A stretch of 13,462 nucleotides of DNA from DATDVD01 sp035290065 (GTDB taxonomy: Bacteria; Pseudomonadota; Gammaproteobacteria; Coxiellales; Coxiellaceae): contig DATDVD010000128.1 of the NCBI GenBank assembly GCA_035290065.1, positions 1-13,462 of the forward strand, in the 5' to 3' direction. The notes below the pieces were generated by a model. That model did not search any database. It saw nothing but the letters and a program-made list of their open reading frames with translations, and was not told the DNA's origin. The position numbers and the translations under genes are program-made. Shown here piece after piece: positions 10,883-13,462 of the stretch. Positions within the stretch are counted from its first letter, which is position 1. Each line of letters opens with the position of its first letter.

Positions 10883-13459
10883 ATGCGAATGGATAAATTT
10901 ACAACCGCTTTTCAAGATGCATTGGCCAACGCCCAATCGATTGCTGTTGGCTGCGATCATCAAATGGTCGAGCCTATTCACGTGATGAAAGCCATGTTGG
11001 AGCAAGAACATTCCAGTGTTATTCCATTACTTTCCCAGGCAGGCGTCAATCAAAATCAATTGATTGATCGATTAGATACCACTTTGGATCGGCTTCCCCA
11101 AGTGCAAGGCACGGCCGGTGAAGGGCGTGTTTCTCCAGAATTAGTGCGATTGTTAAACCTCACTGATAAATTGGCGCAGAAAAAAGACGACACCTTTATT
11201 TCTTCCGAGTTATTTATGGCCGTCGCCGCAGACGATAAAGGAACACTAGGTGACATTTTGCGCCAAAGCGGTTTAAATAAAGCCTCCTTAGATCAAGCCA
11301 TTCAACACATGCGAGGAGGAAAAGCGGTGGATAGCGCGAGTGCAGAAGAGATGCGAGGGGCTTTAAAGAAATATACTATTGATTTAACGGAACGAGCGTC
11401 ATTAGGCAAATTGGATCCTGTGATTGGCCGTGACGATGAAATTCGCCGCACTATTCAAGTATTACAACGTCGTACCAAAAATAATCCCGTTTTAATCGGA
11501 GAACCGGGTGTAGGAAAAACCGCTATTGTCGAAGGATTAGCTCAACGAATTGTCAATGGCGAAGTACCGGATGGTATTCGTAACAAGCGGGTATTGGCAC
11601 TCGATATGGGCTCCCTCATTGCCGGCGCAAAATTTCGGGGTGAATTTGAAGAGCGATTAAAAGCTGTTTTGAATGACCTTTCGAAGCAAGAAGGTCAAGT
11701 GATTTTATTTATCGATGAAATTCACACGATGGTGGGTGCAGGCAAAGCAGAAGGAGCGATGGATGCAGGCAATATGTTAAAACCCGCTTTAGCGCGGGGT
11801 GAATTGCATTGCATTGGTGCCACGACGCTGGATGAATACCGTCAATATATTGAAAAAGACGCCGCGTTGGAGCGTCGTTTCCAAAAAATATTAGTAGATG
11901 AACCCACCTTGGAAGACACCATTGCCATTTTGCGAGGCTTAAAAGAGCGGTACGAGGTGCATCATGGGGTCGATATTACCGATCCCGCTATTGTGGCGGC
12001 TGCTACTTTATCCACGCGTTATATTACGGATCGCCAATTACCGGATAAAGCCATTGACTTAATCGACGAAGCTGCCAGTCAAATTCGAATGGAAATTGAC
12101 TCTAAACCGGTGGAACTTGATAAATTAGAGCGTCATTTAATCCAACTAAAAATTGAACGAGAAGCGTTGAAAAAAGAAACCGATGAAGCGTCCAAAAAAC
12201 GGTTGCAAGATTTGGAAACAGAAATTAATCAAGAAGCAAAAGAATACGCGGACCTAGAAGAAGTTTGGAAAGCTGAAAAATCCAGTCTTCAAAGCGAGCA
12301 GCAAATCAAAGAAGAACTCGAACAAGCCCGCATCGAATTAGAAGCAGCCAGTCGAGTGCAAGATTTAGCGCACATGTCAGAGTTGCAGTATGGTCGAATT
12401 CCAGAATTAGAAAAAAAATTGAAAACAGCCAGTCAACAAGACAAAAAAGACAAACATCAATTATTACGCAATCGTGTTACCGAAGAAGAAATCGCCGAAA
12501 TTGTTTCCAAATGGACAGGTATTCCTGTAGCTCGTATGTTGGAAGGCGAAAAAGAAAAATTAATTCGTATGGAGTCGGTATTGCATCAAAGCGTTATTGG
12601 ACAAGATGAAGCAGTCAAAGCAGTGGCTAATGCGATTCGCCGTTCGCGAGCCGGTTTGTCGGATCCTCATAGACCTATCGGTTCTTTCTTATTTTTAGGG
12701 CCGACGGGTGTGGGAAAAACCGAACTGTGCAAAGCTTTGGCCACGTTTATGTTTGATACACCCAATGCGATGGTGCGTATTGATATGTCTGAATTTATGG
12801 AAAAACATTCCGTTTCCCGGTTAATGGGTGCACCGCCGGGGTATGTGGGTTATGAAGAAGGCGGTTATTTAACCGAAGCCATACGTCGCCGTCCCTACTC
12901 GGTAATTTTATTGGATGAAATTGAAAAAGCCCATAACGATGTGTTTAATATTTTATTGCAAGTGTTAGACGATGGTCGTTTAACAGATGGACAAGGTCGT
13001 ACGGTAGATTTTAAAAATTCGGTGGTTATTATGACCTCCAATTTGGGGTCTCAAATTATTCAAGAATTTGCAGGTGAAAAATACGAGGAAATGAAAAAAG
13101 ATGTGATGGAGGTAGTTTCTAAGAGTTTTAGGCCTGAGTTTATTAATCGCGTGGATGAAATGGTTGTCTTCCATCCGTTAAAACGGGATCAAATTGAAAA
13201 AATTGCAGGCTTACAAATTGAGCGCGTCAAAAATCGATTAGCCGATCGCAATTATCAGTTAGACATGAAACCGGCTGCGATGGAATTTTTATCGATGGTG
13301 GGGTATGACCCTGTTTACGGCGCAAGACCGTTAAAACGCGCTATCCAACAATACCTAGAAAACCCTTTAGCCGAAGAGATTCTCGCCGACCGATTGTTGC
13401 CCGGTAAAAAGATTGAAGTCAGCAAAGGAAAAGACCGCCTACTCTTTAAACAACCGTAG
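10883..13459 (+). CDS. clpB: ATP-dependent disaggregase chaperone ClpB
   Basis: ClpB is a hexameric AAA+ protein that threads aggregated proteins through its pore for refolding with DnaK. The 858 residues match the E. coli length (857). In order: the Clp N-domain (about 1-145); first ATPase domain with Walker A GEPGVGKT (206-213) and Walker B D278-E279; coiled-coil middle domain (about 410-525), the DnaK contact; second ATPase domain with Walker A GPTGVGKT (606-613) and Walker B D678-E679; and the small C-terminal domain (GYDPVYGARPLKRAIQ). Pore-loop GAKFRGEFEER and GYVGYEEGG are kept. ATG 10883 is favoured by GGAGG 6 nt upstream; ATG 10889 is possible but too far from it. The stop codon TAG is the start of a GTAGGGG repeat sequence, so the last residues may be set by a repeat insertion. 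Confidence 0.98.
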   Translation: MRMDKFTTAFQDALANAQSIAVGCDHQMVEPIHVMKAMLEQEHSSVIPLLSQAGVNQNQLIDRLDTTLDRLPQVQGTAGEGRVSPELVRLLNLTDKLAQKKDDTFISSELFMAVAADDKGTLGDILRQSGLNKASLDQAIQHMRGGKAVDSASAEEMRGALKKYTIDLTERASLGKLDPVIGRDDEIRRTIQVLQRRTKNNPVLIGEPGVGKTAIVEGLAQRIVNGEVPDGIRNKRVLALDMGSLIAGAKFRGEFEERLKAVLNDLSKQEGQVILFIDEIHTMVGAGKAEGAMDAGNMLKPALARGELHCIGATTLDEYRQYIEKDAALERRFQKILVDEPTLEDTIAILRGLKERYEVHHGVDITDPAIVAAATLSTRYITDRQLPDKAIDLIDEAASQIRMEIDSKPVELDKLERHLIQLKIEREALKKETDEASKKRLQDLETEINQEAKEYADLEEVWKAEKSSLQSEQQIKEELEQARIELEAASRVQDLAHMSELQYGRIPELEKKLKTASQQDKKDKHQLLRNRVTEEEIAEIVSKWTGIPVARMLEGEKEKLIRMESVLHQSVIGQDEAVKAVANAIRRSRAGLSDPHRPIGSFLFLGPTGVGKTELCKALATFMFDTPNAMVRIDMSEFMEKHSVSRLMGAPPGYVGYEEGGYLTEAIRRRPYSVILLDEIEKAHNDVFNILLQVLDDGRLTDGQGRTVDFKNSVVIMTSNLGSQIIQEFAGEKYEEMKKDVMEVVSKSFRPEFINRVDEMVVFHPLKRDQIEKIAGLQIERVKNRLADRNYQLDMKPAAMEFLSMVGYDPVYGARPLKRAIQQYLENPLAEEILADRLLPGKKIEVSKGKDRLLFKQP

Positions 13460-13462
13460 GGG
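13456..13462. repeat. Start of a fourth REP copy at the window edge
   Basis: GTAGGGG, preceded by C, equals the first bases of the REP copies at 1084 and 10692. It overlaps the clpB stop codon. Only 7 nt are visible, so identity rests on position and the exact foot sequence. Confidence 0.5.

Overview
The window looks like a gammaproteobacterial chromosome of the order Legionellales, most likely a Coxiella-, Aquicella- or Berkiella-like host-associated lineage. The grounds are the protein sequences, the tolA-tolB-pal-cpoB-clpB order (which I recall being similar in Coxiella), two ankyrin-type proteins with effector-like features, and two apparent PmrA boxes. GC content is moderate by eye. The assignment is an inference, not a database result.

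Layout. Positions 1-1000, minus strand: the first codons of rpmG, then rpmB with a near-consensus sigma70 promoter, then radC, whose predicted transcription start falls on its own start codon. Positions 1001-1225: a divergent spacer holding a palindromic repeat, where coaBC often sits in related genomes. Positions 1226-3087: dut and algC with an ATGA overlap. Positions 3088-5933: an accessory island of two paralogous ankyrin-type genes, each with its own upstream PmrA-like box and a shared 5' leader hairpin. Positions 5995-6783: an exonuclease III of the ExoA/Crc lineage with catalytic residues kept. Positions 6734-10670: tolA, tolB, pal and cpoB, the envelope-constriction system without tolQR beside it. 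Positions 10883-13459: clpB behind a textbook sigma32 heat-shock promoter.

Three copies, plus the start of a fourth at the right edge, of one repeat family lie between genes. Each has a GTAG foot, a 9-bp-arm hairpin, a conserved core and an inverted second hairpin. This is the architecture of REP doublets (REPIN/BIME) mobilised by RAYT-type TnpA-REP transposases. The arms vary between copies but stay complementary. The stop codon of clpB appears to be supplied by the GTAG foot of the fourth copy.

The most interesting material is the island at 3088-5933. Two diverged paralogs have kept two blocks upstream: a match to HTTAAD-N5-HTTAAD with an identical AAAAC spacer, and a hairpin abutting an identical 16-nt ribosome-binding segment. 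The sequence between these blocks is not conserved. I read this as a small PmrA-controlled family of candidate Dot/Icm (type IVB) effectors with a shared translational leader. No stretch longer than 300 bases lacks a gene.
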